Source: Shewanella basaltis
GTDB lineage: Bacteria > Pseudomonadota > Gammaproteobacteria > Enterobacterales > Shewanellaceae
Assembly: GCF_023283885.1 (NCBI RefSeq)
Contig: NZ_JAKILA010000001.1
Coordinates: forward strand, 62,001 to 126,000
DNA: 64,000 nt
Direction: 5' to 3'
A program made the position numbers and the translations under genes. Below the pieces are notes generated by a model. It made no database searches. It saw nothing but the letters and a program-made list of their open reading frames with translations, and was not told the DNA's origin. Each line of letters begins with the position of its first letter. Positions within the stretch are counted from its first letter, which is position 1. This document shows, piece after piece, positions 29,426 to 38,863 of this stretch.

Positions 29426-30736
29426 CTACTGACTTAAGATTGCCTCAAACTGTGGGTTTTGCATTAACGCGGCCTGGCTACCTTTGAGGCTAAATTCATA
29501 ACCACACAATTTGAAATTACCGCGTAATGCAACATGGTTCACCATGACACTTTTATCTAGCGGAGTAAATCTAGCTTCGGTGGCACCATCAGCAACTAAA
29601 TCAACTGTCATGGGCCTAAATTGACTACCATCATTAAATTCGAGATACGCGCAAGATTTATCCCCTACTGCGCTCGCTAAACGCCATAAGTTTTGAGCGT
29701 CACCGGCATCGCCCAACCAGCGTAAAATCAGCACATCACCCTCAAGCGCAAGCCAAAATCCATCGGGCAACTTCACGATTTGCCGTGTCATGCTCATCGG
29801 CTCGATTACTCCTTGAGTCATCTGCGACTCACTTTCATCATCTGCACTTGAAAAAGCATTAACCACTAACATCACAAGGTAAATCACTAAACATGTTGCG
29901 ACGATACCAGCCAAAATTTTACCCGCCAGAATCAGCTTAACCTGATGCGACTTAGCGACATTAATCCAAGATTTAACCAGTTCCGTAATCGACCCAGACT
30001 TTAACGCATCTTGATCGACATACAACGGTTGGTGAGTTCGTTCACGATTAGCAAAAAGCGTGTCTGCGTCTGGTTCATCGTCCAAATGATCATTGCGATA
30101 AGGCTTGCCGAGCATGGTATCAGTGCTTGTTACCACGTTGTCGTCATCTTCAGTGATTGCACTTACCGTGGTAGTGAACTCTGGTGCAACATGACGTTGC
30201 CGCTCCACATCATTACGTGGCGACGGTTCAAATGTATTAGACGGTTCAAATGTATTAATAGGTGCATCGTTTGAGAAAGACGCTGACAACACTTGGCCCT
30301 TCAGCACCGGATCTTGGCGACGATGCATCGATATGGTGGCGGCCTCCATCACCATGTTGGGGCCGTAATACCCCTGTATATACTGAATGTGATTTTTACT
30401 CGGTAAAAAACTCAAATAGGCGCCACAGGCTAAACCAAACAAAAACAAACCCGCTAATGCACCAAAAGGCGCCATAAAATAGGCCGATAAACCAAAAATC
30501 AATACGGGTATTACACAGACAAAAGCCAATTTGACGGTTTTATTCGCATCAAATAAGCGGCGCACTGCAGACAACCCCACAATAGGCAATGACATTATCG
30601 TGCATATCAAAATGATGACACTTGCAGGAAACACTAAGGTGGCCACACTCAACAACGAAAAAGCCGCAAATACAATGGCCATTAACCTTAGACCCGTGTC
30701 ACGACCTTCGCGGCACAGCAGGGTTTTTACTAACAT
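29426..30736 (-). CDS. Membrane protein of unknown function
   Basis: 436 residues, family not recognised. Three to four transmembrane helices occupy about 18-110 (LMAIVFAAFSLLSVATLVF, VIILICTIMSL, LAFVCVIPVLIFGLSAYFM, ALAGLFLFGLACGAYLSF). A polar, probably cytoplasmic linker spans about 150-275, and another helix lies at about 280-303. The last ~130 residues form a soluble beta-rich domain (IVKLPDGFWLALEGDVLILRWLGD). ATG at 30736 with AGGA is preferred over a TTG one codon upstream. Divergent from gmk. The linker contains the tandem repeat NTFEPS-NTFEPS. Confidence 0.7.
   Translation of the reverse strand: MLVKTLLCREGRDTGLRLMAIVFAAFSLLSVATLVFPASVIILICTIMSLPIVGLSAVRRLFDANKTVKLAFVCVIPVLIFGLSAYFMAPFGALAGLFLFGLACGAYLSFLPSKNHIQYIQGYYGPNMVMEAATISMHRRQDPVLKGQVLSASFSNDAPINTFEPSNTFEPSPRNDVERQRHVAPEFTTTVSAITEDDDNVVTSTDTMLGKPYRNDHLDDEPDADTLFANRERTHQPLYVDQDALKSGSITELVKSWINVAKSHQVKLILAGKILAGIVATCLVIYLVMLVVNAFSSADDESESQMTQGVIEPMSMTRQIVKLPDGFWLALEGDVLILRWLGDAGDAQNLWRLASAVGDKSCAYLEFNDGSQFRPMTVDLVADGATEARFTPLDKSVMVNHVALRGNFKLCGYEFSLKGSQAALMQNPQFEAILSQ
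30223..30258. repeat. In-frame 18-bp tandem repeat
   Basis: Two copies of an 18-bp unit (30223-30240 and 30241-30258) differ only at the last base and encode NTFEPS twice in the linker of the membrane protein. Copy-number change would keep the frame. Confidence 0.9.
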
Positions 30737-31069
30737 CAAACATTCCTATATTGGTTTACGGAGTTGGTTTATACAAAACATCACAATACAGCAGCAATAG
30801 TGCGGGCAAATGTGACAAATAAGACGCAACAAATTGACATTTCACACAATAGCGCAAAGCCTACAGAATTTATCCTATAAAGCCAGATCCAATGCGTGTT
30901 TTAAGCAATTATTTTATTGAAATCCTATCTAACAGCGCTTACCCATAATACGATGACTTCGGCACACTCACGAGACATCATTCTAGCGGTTTATAGCCCT
31001 AGCATAACCTTACTATTAACGAGTATAATATTAAGCTTTCTTAATGAATAACCGGATGAAAACCAATTT
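30737..31069. other. Divergent region upstream of gmk
   Basis: 333 bp with no gene. A TATAAT at 31024-31029, about 40 bp before the gmk ATG, is a plausible -10 element. The -35 region is poor. No other signal recognised. Confidence 0.4.
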
Positions 31070-31693
31070 ATGAGCACTCGTGGAAATCTTTTTATCGTGT
31101 CCGCCCCTAGTGGTGCAGGTAAATCTTCACTTATCTCGGCACTGTTGAAAGATAAACCCAGTGACAAACAGGTTTCGGTGTCGCATACCACTCGTCAACC
31201 ACGCCCAGGCGAAATTGACGGACAACATTACCATTTTGTTAGTGTTGAACAATTTAAAGTATTAATTGATCAAGCGGCATTTATTGAATGGGCTGAAGTA
31301 TTTGGTAACTATTACGGCACGTCTAAAACCGTGATAGAACAAACGCTAGCAAAAGGTATTGATGTCTTTTTAGACATTGACTGGCAAGGCGCAGAGCAAG
31401 TCAAAAAACTCATGCCTTACGCAATTGGCGTGTTTATTTTACCCCCATCAAAAGCCGAGCTTGAACGCCGTCTAACGGGCCGAGGTCAAGACAGTCAAGA
31501 GGTTATCGACTCGCGCATGGCGCAAGCCGTATCAGAAATGTCGCATTATTCACAATATGAATTTGTTATCGTAAATGATGATTTTGACAGCGCATTGGCG
31601 GATTTAAGCGCAATTATTCGCAGCCAAAGGCTAACCTGTGCTAGTCAGCAGCATACCCACAATGATATGCTTGTTGATCTCTTGGCAGATTAA
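31070..31693 (+). CDS. gmk: Guanylate kinase
   Basis: 207 residues, phosphorylates GMP to GDP. P-loop [10 protein letters not shown] (about 11-20), GMP-binding region [19 protein letters not shown], and the RLTGRGQDS lid. First of gmk-rpoZ-spoT, a conserved cluster that places GTP supply next to (p)ppGpp control. The rpoZ ATG lies 60 bp downstream. Confidence 0.98.
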   Translation: MSTRGNLFIVSAPSGAGKSSLISALLKDKPSDKQVSVSHTTRQPRPGEIDGQHYHFVSVEQFKVLIDQAAFIEWAEVFGNYYGTSKTVIEQTLAKGIDVFLDIDWQGAEQVKKLMPYAIGVFILPPSKAELERRLTGRGQDSQEVIDSRMAQAVSEMSHYSQYEFVIVNDDFDSALADLSAIIRSQRLTCASQQHTHNDMLVDLLAD

Positions 31694-31753
31694 TTGTCAT
31701 AGTGTACAATTTTGCGTCATTTTTTCCCATAGATAACACTGGAGTTTCAACAC

Positions 31754-32032
31754 ATGGCTCGCGTAACTGTAGAAGACGCCGTAAACAAAATCGGCAACCG
31801 TTTTGATATGATCCTGGTTGCAGCGCGTCGCGCACGCCAAATCGCTGTGCAAGGTAAAGATCCTATGGTTGAGGAGATGAACGATAAACCAACCGTTATC
31901 GCACTGCGCGAAATCGAACTTGGTTTAGTCACCTCAAACACATTAGATGCTGACGAACGCCAAACTGTTCGTGAGCGTGAAGCAGCAGAAATCGCCGCTG
32001 TTGCAGCCATTGCAGAAGGCCGCGTCATTTAA
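31754..32032 (+). CDS. rpoZ: RNA polymerase omega subunit
   Basis: 92 residues beginning [21 protein letters not shown], the conserved omega N-terminus, with [14 protein letters not shown] and [10 protein letters not shown]. Omega helps fold beta-prime and forms part of a ppGpp site on RNA polymerase. Normal length. A strong AAGGAG at its end serves the spoT start. Confidence 0.99.
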   Translation: MARVTVEDAVNKIGNRFDMILVAARRARQIAVQGKDPMVEEMNDKPTVIALREIELGLVTSNTLDADERQTVREREAAEIAAVAAIAEGRVI

Positions 32033-32045
32033 GGAGTAGCGCCAC

Positions 32046-34154
32046 TTGTATCTGTTTGAAGGTCTAAAAGAGTCAGCGTCCAGCTATTTAGAGCCGGAAC
32101 AAGTAGAATTACTCAAGCAGGCCTATTTGGTTGCGCGTGACGCCCACGAAGGGCAAATGCGCACAAGTGGCGAGCCTTACATTACCCATCCAGTTGCGGT
32201 TAGCCGCATCTTGGCAGATATGCGACTCGATCATGAGTCGCTTATGGCTGCCTTGCTTCACGACACCATTGAAGACACCCCCGTCACCAAAGAAGAACTC
32301 ACAGAACTCTTCGGTATTACCGTAGCGGAGCTTGTCGAAGGTGTCTCTAAGCTAGACAAAATCAAATTTCGCGATAAAAAAGAAGCCCAAGCGGAAAACT
32401 TCCGCAAAATGATGATGGCAATGACTCAAGATATTCGAGTGATCCTCATTAAGTTGGCTGATCGCACCCACAATATGCGAACCCTTGGGGCGCTTCGCCC
32501 AGACAAGCGTCGTCGTATTGCTCGTGAAACCTTAGAAATTTATGCGCCTATTGCCAATCGATTAGGTATCCATAATATCAAAATCGAACTTGAAGACTTA
32601 GGGTTTCAGGCATACTACCCCATGCGGCATCGAGTCATCCGCGATGTGGTCAAAGCCGCTAGGGGCAATCGCAAAGAGCTCATTAATAGTATTGAGTCGG
32701 CCATTGAATCTCGCCTCGAAGAAGCCGGTATTCCTGCAAAAGTCAAAGGGCGAGAGAAAAACCTCTATTCAATTTACCGTAAGATGCGCAGTAAAGAACT
32801 TCAGTTTCAAGAAGTGATGGACATCTACGCATTTAGAATTATTGTTGATTCAATCGATACCAGTTACCGGGTGCTCGGTGCGATGCATGGCCTTTACAAA
32901 CCTCGCCCTGGTCGCTTTAAAGATTATATTGCCATTCCTAAGGCAAACGGCTATCAATCTCTGCATACCTCTTTATTTGGTCCACATGCCGTGCCCGTTG
33001 AAGTGCAAATCCGCACCGAAGAAATGGATCAAATGGCTGATAAGGGCGTTGCTGCACATTGGATGTATAAAAATAATACCGATGCAGCAAAACAAAGCAC
33101 CACTCAAGTTCGTGCTCACAAATGGATGCAAAGCCTGCTCGAATTACAACAAAGTGCCAGCAGTTCATTTGAGTTTGTTGAAAACGTTAAAACAGAGTTA
33201 TTCCCTGAAGAAATCTACGTTTTTACCCCAGAAGGACGCATCCTAGAATTACCGGTAAATTCAACAGCGGTCGATTTTGCCTATGAAGTCCACACCGATG
33301 TCGGCAATACCTGTGTGGGCGCACGTGTTAATCGCCAAGCTTATCCGCTAAGTCAGCCGCTTATTTCTGGCCAAACGGTAGAGATCATTACCGCTAAAGG
33401 TGCAAGACCTAATGCTGCATGGTTAAATTTTGTCGTCACGGGTAAAGCGCGTGGTAAAATCCGTCAAGTGCTTAAGAGCTTAAAAGGAGCCAATGCTATT
33501 GCACTTGGTAAGCGCTTATTAAATCATGCACTAGGCGACACAAAACTTGAAAACATACCTGCGGAATTGCTTGAAAAAGTCATCAAAGAAACCAAACATA
33601 ACTCACTAGACTCATTGCTGGCTGACATTGGATTAGGCAATGCCATGAGTATCGTTATTGCACAACGATTAGTGGGTGAACAATTTGACTCACACGAACA
33701 CAACAAAGAAAAACCACAAATGCCTATCCGTGGTGCTGAAGGCATGCTAGTTAGCTATGCCAATTGTTGTCGACCCATCCCTGGGGATGCCGTTATTGCT
33801 CATGTAAGCCCTGGCAAAGGTTTAGTGGTTCACATGGAAAGCTGTGCCAATATTCGCGGTTATCAAGGCGAGCCAGATAAGTATATTTCTGTCCATTGGG
33901 ATAACGTTGAAGGCGTCGAATACCAAGCAAATTTACGCGTTGAAATTGTCAATCATCAGGGGGCGTTGGCAAAAATCACCTCTATTATTGCCTCTGCGGG
34001 CTCAAATATTCACAACCTCAGTACCGAAGAGCGTGATGGCCGTGTGTATTTGATTAACTTACGCATTTCAGTGAAAGACCGCGTGCACCTTGCTAACGTG
34101 ATGCGCCGGATCCGTGTGTTACCTGAAGTTTTACGCACGTCACGTAACCGTTAA
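32046..34154 (+). CDS. spoT: Bifunctional (p)ppGpp synthetase/hydrolase SpoT
   Basis: 702 residues. HD hydrolase domain (HPVAVSRIL, LLHDTIEDT with His72-Asp73), synthetase domain (about 235-345, GYQSLHTSLFG and VEVQIRTEEMDQMA), TGS domain (about 385-445, EIYVFTPEGRILELP), zinc-finger-like CCRPIPGD region and C-terminal ACT domain (about 630-700). It sets (p)ppGpp level in starvation responses. The start codon is TTG with AAGGAG upstream, as in E. coli spoT, which also starts with TTG. Confidence 0.98.
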   Translation: MYLFEGLKESASSYLEPEQVELLKQAYLVARDAHEGQMRTSGEPYITHPVAVSRILADMRLDHESLMAALLHDTIEDTPVTKEELTELFGITVAELVEGVSKLDKIKFRDKKEAQAENFRKMMMAMTQDIRVILIKLADRTHNMRTLGALRPDKRRRIARETLEIYAPIANRLGIHNIKIELEDLGFQAYYPMRHRVIRDVVKAARGNRKELINSIESAIESRLEEAGIPAKVKGREKNLYSIYRKMRSKELQFQEVMDIYAFRIIVDSIDTSYRVLGAMHGLYKPRPGRFKDYIAIPKANGYQSLHTSLFGPHAVPVEVQIRTEEMDQMADKGVAAHWMYKNNTDAAKQSTTQVRAHKWMQSLLELQQSASSSFEFVENVKTELFPEEIYVFTPEGRILELPVNSTAVDFAYEVHTDVGNTCVGARVNRQAYPLSQPLISGQTVEIITAKGARPNAAWLNFVVTGKARGKIRQVLKSLKGANAIALGKRLLNHALGDTKLENIPAELLEKVIKETKHNSLDSLLADIGLGNAMSIVIAQRLVGEQFDSHEHNKEKPQMPIRGAEGMLVSYANCCRPIPGDAVIAHVSPGKGLVVHMESCANIRGYQGEPDKYISVHWDNVEGVEYQANLRVEIVNHQGALAKITSIIASAGSNIHNLSTEERDGRVYLINLRISVKDRVHLANVMRRIRVLPEVLRTSRNR

Positions 34155-34180
34155 TAAAATAACAATCAAAGGAAATCAAC

Positions 34181-34564
34181 ATGGCTGAAAAAATTATCAT
34201 CGCAACCGACAAAGCGCCACAAGCTATTGGCACCTATTCTCAAGCTGTAAAAGTCGGCAGTACCGTTTATCTTTCTGGTCAAATTCCGTTAGATCCAACA
34301 ACCATGGCCATGGTCAGTGATGATTTTGCAGAGCAAGTGGTACAAGTGTTCGAAAATTTAACCGCGGTATGTGAAGCGGCCGGCGGAAAAATGAGCGACA
34401 TTGTTAAACTCAATATCTTCTTAACTGACTTATCTCATTTTGCGACGGTAAATGAAATTATGAGCCGTTATTTTCAACAACCTTATCCAGCTCGTGCAGC
34501 GATTGGCGTAAAAGAGCTGCCTAAAGGGTCATTGGTTGAAATGGACGGAATAATGGAAATCTGA
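34181..34564 (+). CDS. ridA: Reactive intermediate/enamine deaminase RidA
   Basis: 127 residues, YjgF/RidA family trimer hydrolysing reactive enamines and imines from PLP enzymes. Visible: [26 protein letters not shown], and the family signature in [22 protein letters not shown]. Follows spoT by 26 bp and ends at a strong terminator. Confidence 0.97.
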   Translation: MAEKIIIATDKAPQAIGTYSQAVKVGSTVYLSGQIPLDPTTMAMVSDDFAEQVVQVFENLTAVCEAAGGKMSDIVKLNIFLTDLSHFATVNEIMSRYFQQPYPARAAIGVKELPKGSLVEMDGIMEI

Positions 34565-34583
34565 ATAAAATCACATTATTTTT

Positions 34584-34609
34584 AAAAAGGCGCCTTGAGC
34601 GCCTTTTTT
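34584..34609 (+). terminator. Terminator after gmk-rpoZ-spoT-ridA
   Basis: Stem AAAAAGGCGC / GCGCCTTTTT with a short CTTGA loop and T-run, 20 bp beyond the ridA stop. Confidence 0.88.
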
Positions 34610-34881
34610 GTTGTTCAGGCTCTATCGTAGAGTAAATGCTCAATATCTATTGTTTATTCAACAGATTCTGCTACCGTAACTTAAGTGTGACCTTGTACGC
34701 AGACAGTGCAAACAGTTTGCGCCAGCGCACAAAAATGGCCATACTAAAGTGATTAATACCCATTGTATTAACCATCTAGCCAAGCTGAAAATTTGCACAA
34801 CGTTAAGCAAGACCAAGCAAGTAGGCGAATAATGACACCAATCAACACTGTACGCGATGCCTGCATTGACGTACCTGTCAG

Positions 34882-34907
34882 CACTAAAACATGGGGATGT
34901 TTTAGTG
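34882..34907. promoter_or_regulatory. Perfect 11-bp palindrome upstream of the acyl-CoA synthetase gene
   Basis: Arms CACTAAAACAT (34882-34892) and ATGTTTTAGTG (34897-34907) flank GGGG; pairing extends by TCAG/CTGA after a one-base bulge. It lies 54 bp before the chosen start at 34962 in a 397-bp gap (34565-34961) that otherwise contains only the ridA terminator and a TTAATAC/GTATTAA dyad near 34754-34772. It could be an operator or an mRNA hairpin. Confidence 0.55.
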
Positions 34908-34961
34908 TCTGAGTTGATTAGTATCAAAGCCACAATAACAATAAAGAAAATGGAAGTGTCG

Positions 34962-36617
34962 ATGGAAAATTTAATTAAAACTCCCGTTGAGATGTTATCT
35001 CATTGGGTGGATACACAAGGCGATAAAGTTTACCTTCGCCAGCCAATTGGCGGCAAATACGTAGATTTTACCTGGCGTGACGTGCAACAAAAAATGCAAC
35101 AAATTGCAGGTTCACTTCGTCATCTTGGTTTAGAACCTGGCGACAAAGTGGCCGTTCTATCTAAAAACTGTGCCGAATGGTTCATTGTCGATTTAGCGCT
35201 AATGTACGGCGGTTACGTCAGTGTACCTATCTACCCTACAGCCAACGCAGAAACAATTCGTTATGTGCTTGAACACAGCAGTGCCAAAGCTATTTTTATC
35301 GGCAAACTTGATCATTGGGCAGAACAAGAAACGGCTGTAGGCGGCGAAATACTCCGCTTAGCGATGCCATACGAAACCATGCCTGCTCAATATCATTGGG
35401 AACAGCTTTTAAAGCTAGGCCAACCATTAGTTGAAGCGGCATTGCCAACAACCGACCAAGTCATGACCCTTATTTACACCTCTGGATCAACAGGCAAACC
35501 TAAAGGCGCTATACAAACCTTTGCCAGCTATGGTTGGGCATGTGAAGCGGTTATTCGCGATTTAAAAACCAACACTGCTGACAGATTGTTATCTTATTTA
35601 CCGCTTGCACACATCACTGAACGTGTCGCCATTGAAGGCTCGTCTTTTTATTCTGGTGCAACCGTGTGTTTTGTTGAAAGCCTCGACTCATTTGTTGACG
35701 ATATTCAACGCTGTCGCCCAACGGTATTTTTCTCTGTGCCACGTTTATGGACCGTATTCCAATTAAATATCATCAATAAAATTGGCGAGAAAAAACTCAA
35801 TACCTTACTTAAACTGCCTATCATAAGCAGTATTGTTAAACGTAAAATTAAAAAAGGATTGGGGTTAGATCAATCTCGGTTAAATGGATCAGGTTCAGCT
35901 CCCATTCCGCCATCGTTACTCCAATGGTATAACACCATTGGAATTGATATTTGCGAAGCATGGGGAATGACAGAAAACTGCGCTTACTCCATTATTAATT
36001 ATCCGTTTAACGCAAAAAAAATCGGCACAGTTGGCCGCCCTGTTGAGGGATGTTTGGTGCGTCAATCTGAGCAAGGGGAATTATTAGTCAAAAGCCCAGG
36101 CTTAATGACGGGTTACTATTTGCAAGAAGAAGCTACTGCTGCGGCATTTACCGAAGACGGTTTTTTCCACACTGGAGACTTGTGCGAAATTGACGATGAA
36201 GGTTATATCGACATTACCGGCCGGGTAAAAGATAACTTCAAAACGTCAAAGGGTAAATATGTTGCCCCAGTACCTATCGAACGTAAACTGGCGCAAGACT
36301 CTCATATCGAGTTGATCTGTGTAATAGGCTCAGGCTTACCTCACCCAGTAGCATTGGTCCAACTATCAGAAGGATCAAAATTACAGCCTCGTGAAGAAGT
36401 GAGAACCTCGTTAAAAGAAACACTCGATAGCGTAAATCCTCATTTGGAGTCTCATGAACATGTCGATGCCATTGTTGTTGTTAATGACGATTGGACCATC
36501 GAAAATGATTCATTAACTCCCACACTCAAAATTAAACGCCACGTACTTGAAAAAGCATTTAGCACAAAAGTGGAAGGTGTTCGCGGTGCAAAAGTTCGCT
36601 GGGAAGATGAATTGTAA
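34962..36617 (+). CDS. Long-chain acyl-CoA synthetase (AMP-forming)
   Basis: 551 residues from the ATG at 34962. That start is preferred because it has GGAAGTG upstream; the frame extends to 34857 but would run through the palindrome. The AMP-binding signature is TLIYTSGSTGKPKG (about 165-178), followed by SYLPLAHITER, EAWGMTEN, FHTGDLCEIDDEGYIDITGR and KGKYVAPVPIE. Ligates CoA to long-chain fatty acids. Sequence is FadD15/FACL-like; physiological role (lipid turnover or degradation) is not shown by neighbours. Confidence 0.9.
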   Translation: MENLIKTPVEMLSHWVDTQGDKVYLRQPIGGKYVDFTWRDVQQKMQQIAGSLRHLGLEPGDKVAVLSKNCAEWFIVDLALMYGGYVSVPIYPTANAETIRYVLEHSSAKAIFIGKLDHWAEQETAVGGEILRLAMPYETMPAQYHWEQLLKLGQPLVEAALPTTDQVMTLIYTSGSTGKPKGAIQTFASYGWACEAVIRDLKTNTADRLLSYLPLAHITERVAIEGSSFYSGATVCFVESLDSFVDDIQRCRPTVFFSVPRLWTVFQLNIINKIGEKKLNTLLKLPIISSIVKRKIKKGLGLDQSRLNGSGSAPIPPSLLQWYNTIGIDICEAWGMTENCAYSIINYPFNAKKIGTVGRPVEGCLVRQSEQGELLVKSPGLMTGYYLQEEATAAAFTEDGFFHTGDLCEIDDEGYIDITGRVKDNFKTSKGKYVAPVPIERKLAQDSHIELICVIGSGLPHPVALVQLSEGSKLQPREEVRTSLKETLDSVNPHLESHEHVDAIVVVNDDWTIENDSLTPTLKIKRHVLEKAFSTKVEGVRGAKVRWEDEL

Positions 36618-36644
36618 TTTGCAATCATTTTTTGCATGTAGACT

Positions 36645-36680
36645 AAAAAAAAATACACGCTTATCGCGTGTATTTTTTTG
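36645..36680. terminator. Terminator after the acyl-CoA synthetase gene
   Basis: Ten-base stem AAATACACGC (36651-36660) / GCGTGTATTT (36666-36675) with long A- and T-runs on either side. Confidence 0.85.
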
Positions 36681-36756
36681 ACATATTCTGTCAACATACG
36701 CCAAATAAATAGGCAACGCTACCTTAGCGATGCTGTCAACACAGGGCAAAGTCATC

Positions 36757-37686
36757 ATGTTAATTGCGTTATCCATCATCGGCGGTTTTATTATTTTAAC
36801 CTTTGGCGCAGAGGCCTTAGTACGAGGCGCTAGTGCGGTTGCACTTCGTTTAGGTATTACTCCTCTCATTATTGGGTTAACCATTGTTGCTTTTGGTACG
36901 AGTGCTCCTGAATTGGCCGTCAGTGTCAAGTCTGCTCTTGCGGGCAACTCAGGTATTGCCCTTGGAAACGTTGTTGGATCTAACATTGTTAACATCGGCC
37001 TTATTTTAGCGATCACCGCGCTCATTCGTCCTATCACAGTACAATCTCAAATGGTAAAGCGTGATATTCCCATTATGATTGCGGCGTCGATTTTAGTGTG
37101 GTTTCTCTTGCTTGATGGCGATGTCAGCTTTATTGATGGCGCGATTTTATTTAGCTTACTACTTGGCTATTTAGGCTTTAGCTATATCAGCTCAAAAAAT
37201 AGCCCCGAAGATCTCGACATCGACACTAACCCGCAAAACCCTCTCATTTCAGTACTACTGATAGCGGTAGGCATTGCCATGTTAGTCGGTGGTGGCGTGT
37301 TATTTGTTGACGGCGCAGTAGAACTGGCTAAACAATTTGGCATCAGTGAAGTGATTATTGGTTTAACCATTGTGGCGATCGGAACCAGTATGCCTGAACT
37401 CGTTACCTCTGTGATGGCAGCGTTAAAAGGCCAAAGCGATATTGCAATTGGTAACGTTGTCGGTTCAAATATTTTTAATATTTTAGGTATTTTAGGTGCC
37501 ACAGCAATCATTCACCCAGTGTCTGCTGCTGGGTTTAATGAAATCGACTTTATTGCCATGCTCATTTTTGCTTTCATGGTATTGCCATTTGCCTGGACTG
37601 GCTTACGCATTGGCCGTCGTGAAGGCGGTGTGTTACTTGCAGCTTACTTAGGTTATACCAGCTACCTTGTGATGCAAGTCGTGTAA
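36757..37686 (+). CDS. Calcium/sodium antiporter (CaCA family, YrbG-like)
   Basis: 309 residues, about ten transmembrane helices in two inverted halves. Each half carries the alpha-repeat: AFGTSAPELAVSV...GNVVGSN and AIGTSMPELVTSV...GNVVGSN, the ion-binding signature of K+-independent Ca2+/Na+ exchangers. The ATG at 36757 (LIALSIIGGF) is preferred over 36730, which lacks a ribosome site. Inner membrane; exports Ca2+ using sodium in family members. Stands alone between two terminators. Confidence 0.9.
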   Translation: MLIALSIIGGFIILTFGAEALVRGASAVALRLGITPLIIGLTIVAFGTSAPELAVSVKSALAGNSGIALGNVVGSNIVNIGLILAITALIRPITVQSQMVKRDIPIMIAASILVWFLLLDGDVSFIDGAILFSLLLGYLGFSYISSKNSPEDLDIDTNPQNPLISVLLIAVGIAMLVGGGVLFVDGAVELAKQFGISEVIIGLTIVAIGTSMPELVTSVMAALKGQSDIAIGNVVGSNIFNILGILGATAIIHPVSAAGFNEIDFIAMLIFAFMVLPFAWTGLRIGRREGGVLLAAYLGYTSYLVMQVV

Positions 37687-37708
37687 TACCTATTAGATGA
37701 CACACTTT

Positions 37709-37739
37709 AGGCCAACGACTTAACTGCGTTGGCCTTTTT
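37709..37739 (+). terminator. Terminator after the antiporter gene
   Basis: Stem GGCCAACG (37710-37717) / CGTTGGCC (37727-37734) followed by TTTTTATTT, 23 bp after the stop codon. Confidence 0.8.
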
Positions 37740-37863
37740 ATTTCAATATGACATTTGTCACCCTGATTTGATGACCTTTGTGCCTAATAAATACATCGTC
37801 GATTCTCCATACTAGACCTAATCCAACCAATACAGGATTGGACCAACCCTAACGGAGATAACC

Positions 37864-38544
37864 ATGAAAACATTACTACTGATCACAAGCCTTACTTTTG
37901 CCAGCCACAATGCATTGGCCGATATCATCGACATCGATAATGCCGCCAACACAATGGACATTAATGCTCTGACTCAATATAGCCAAAATACCAGTGACTA
38001 TAACAACGCTTATGCAAACTACCGCCTTGCGATTACAGCCAACATTACTGGCAAGCAAGAGCTTGCACAGCAGTCATTAACCCATGCGCAACACACCCTT
38101 GAGAACATACTCTCGCAGCAAGAGTCAGCCGATACACAAGCATTGCTCGCCGCCGTTTATGGTATGCAAATCGCGTTTGATAGTAGCAAAGGAGCTAAAT
38201 ACGGCATGAAAGCAGCTCAGCTATTGCAGCAAGCAAAAGCCCTTGAGCCAAACAACCCGCGAGTGAGTTTAGTCAGTGCCATTAATGCATTTTATACCCC
38301 AAGTGTGTTTGGTGGTGGCGTCGATAAAGCACACACCTTAGCTAGCCAAGCAATCGCACTTTACGACCAACCCTGTGACACCATTTGCTGGGGGCATGCA
38401 GAAGCCTACACATGGCGAGGCTTAGCAAAGCAAGAACAAGGAAATTTTACTGGTGCACAACAAGATTGGCAAAGCGCAGTGGCTGTCGACCCTCAATATG
38501 GTTGGGCTAAATTTCTATTAAGCCAACAAGCTGCAAAGCAATAA
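37864..38544 (+). CDS. Periplasmic TPR-like protein of unknown function
   Basis: 226 residues with a signal peptide (about 1-19, ends NALA). Helical repeats fit two to three TPR units, including AQLLQQAKALEPNNPRVSL and a C-terminal AQQDWQSAVAVDPQYGWAKFLL. Two Cys (CDTIC) may form a disulphide. ACGGAGATAACC gives a ribosome site. A MITE-like element separates it from the downstream sensor kinase. Function not known. Confidence 0.75.
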   Translation: MKTLLLITSLTFASHNALADIIDIDNAANTMDINALTQYSQNTSDYNNAYANYRLAITANITGKQELAQQSLTHAQHTLENILSQQESADTQALLAAVYGMQIAFDSSKGAKYGMKAAQLLQQAKALEPNNPRVSLVSAINAFYTPSVFGGGVDKAHTLASQAIALYDQPCDTICWGHAEAYTWRGLAKQEQGNFTGAQQDWQSAVAVDPQYGWAKFLLSQQAAKQ

Positions 38545-38558
38545 TGCTAAACGTAACT

Positions 38559-38811
38559 ATACCATTGCGCATTAATAGAATGCGTCTAGCGGTGTTTGAT
38601 TAAGGCGTCGCTATGTCGTCATGGTGGTTCCCTTTCAAATAGCGAGAACGTAAAGCAAAAGCGGCTGGGGCATTCCTTTTAGGCGAGTGTTAAAAAGGCT
38701 TACACTGCGTTGCATGACGTCGAAAGAGAATCACTATTCATTCAGTCATTCGCCTTGTTTAAGCCCTTTTAAATTCTCGCAAAGAGAACACTTACTAACG
38801 CGCAATGGTAT
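38559..38811. mobile_element. MITE-like element with ATACCATTGCGC ends
   Basis: A perfect 12-bp inverted repeat, ATACCATTGCGC (38559-38570) and GCGCAATGGTAT (38800-38811), extends imperfectly to about 19 bp and bounds 253 bp with no gene. It fills the 319-bp gap between the TPR gene and the sensor kinase. The internal blocks ACTGCGTTG (38704) and ATTCGCCTTGTT (38748) have the same 44-bp spacing as in the element at 11559-11752, although the ends differ. No clear target duplication seen. Confidence 0.65.
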
Positions 38812-38863
38812 TAGCTTGAGTTAACACGCAGTTACTCTATGATTAACTGCGCAAGGAGGCCTC

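Noticed and set aside
32842..33246. 134-residue plus-strand open frame
   Set aside because: Alternate frame inside spoT with Cys/Leu-rich composition and no ribosome site.
36513..37037. 174-residue minus-strand open frame
   Set aside because: Crosses the end of the acyl-CoA synthetase, a terminator and the start of the antiporter, both well-supported genes on the other strand.
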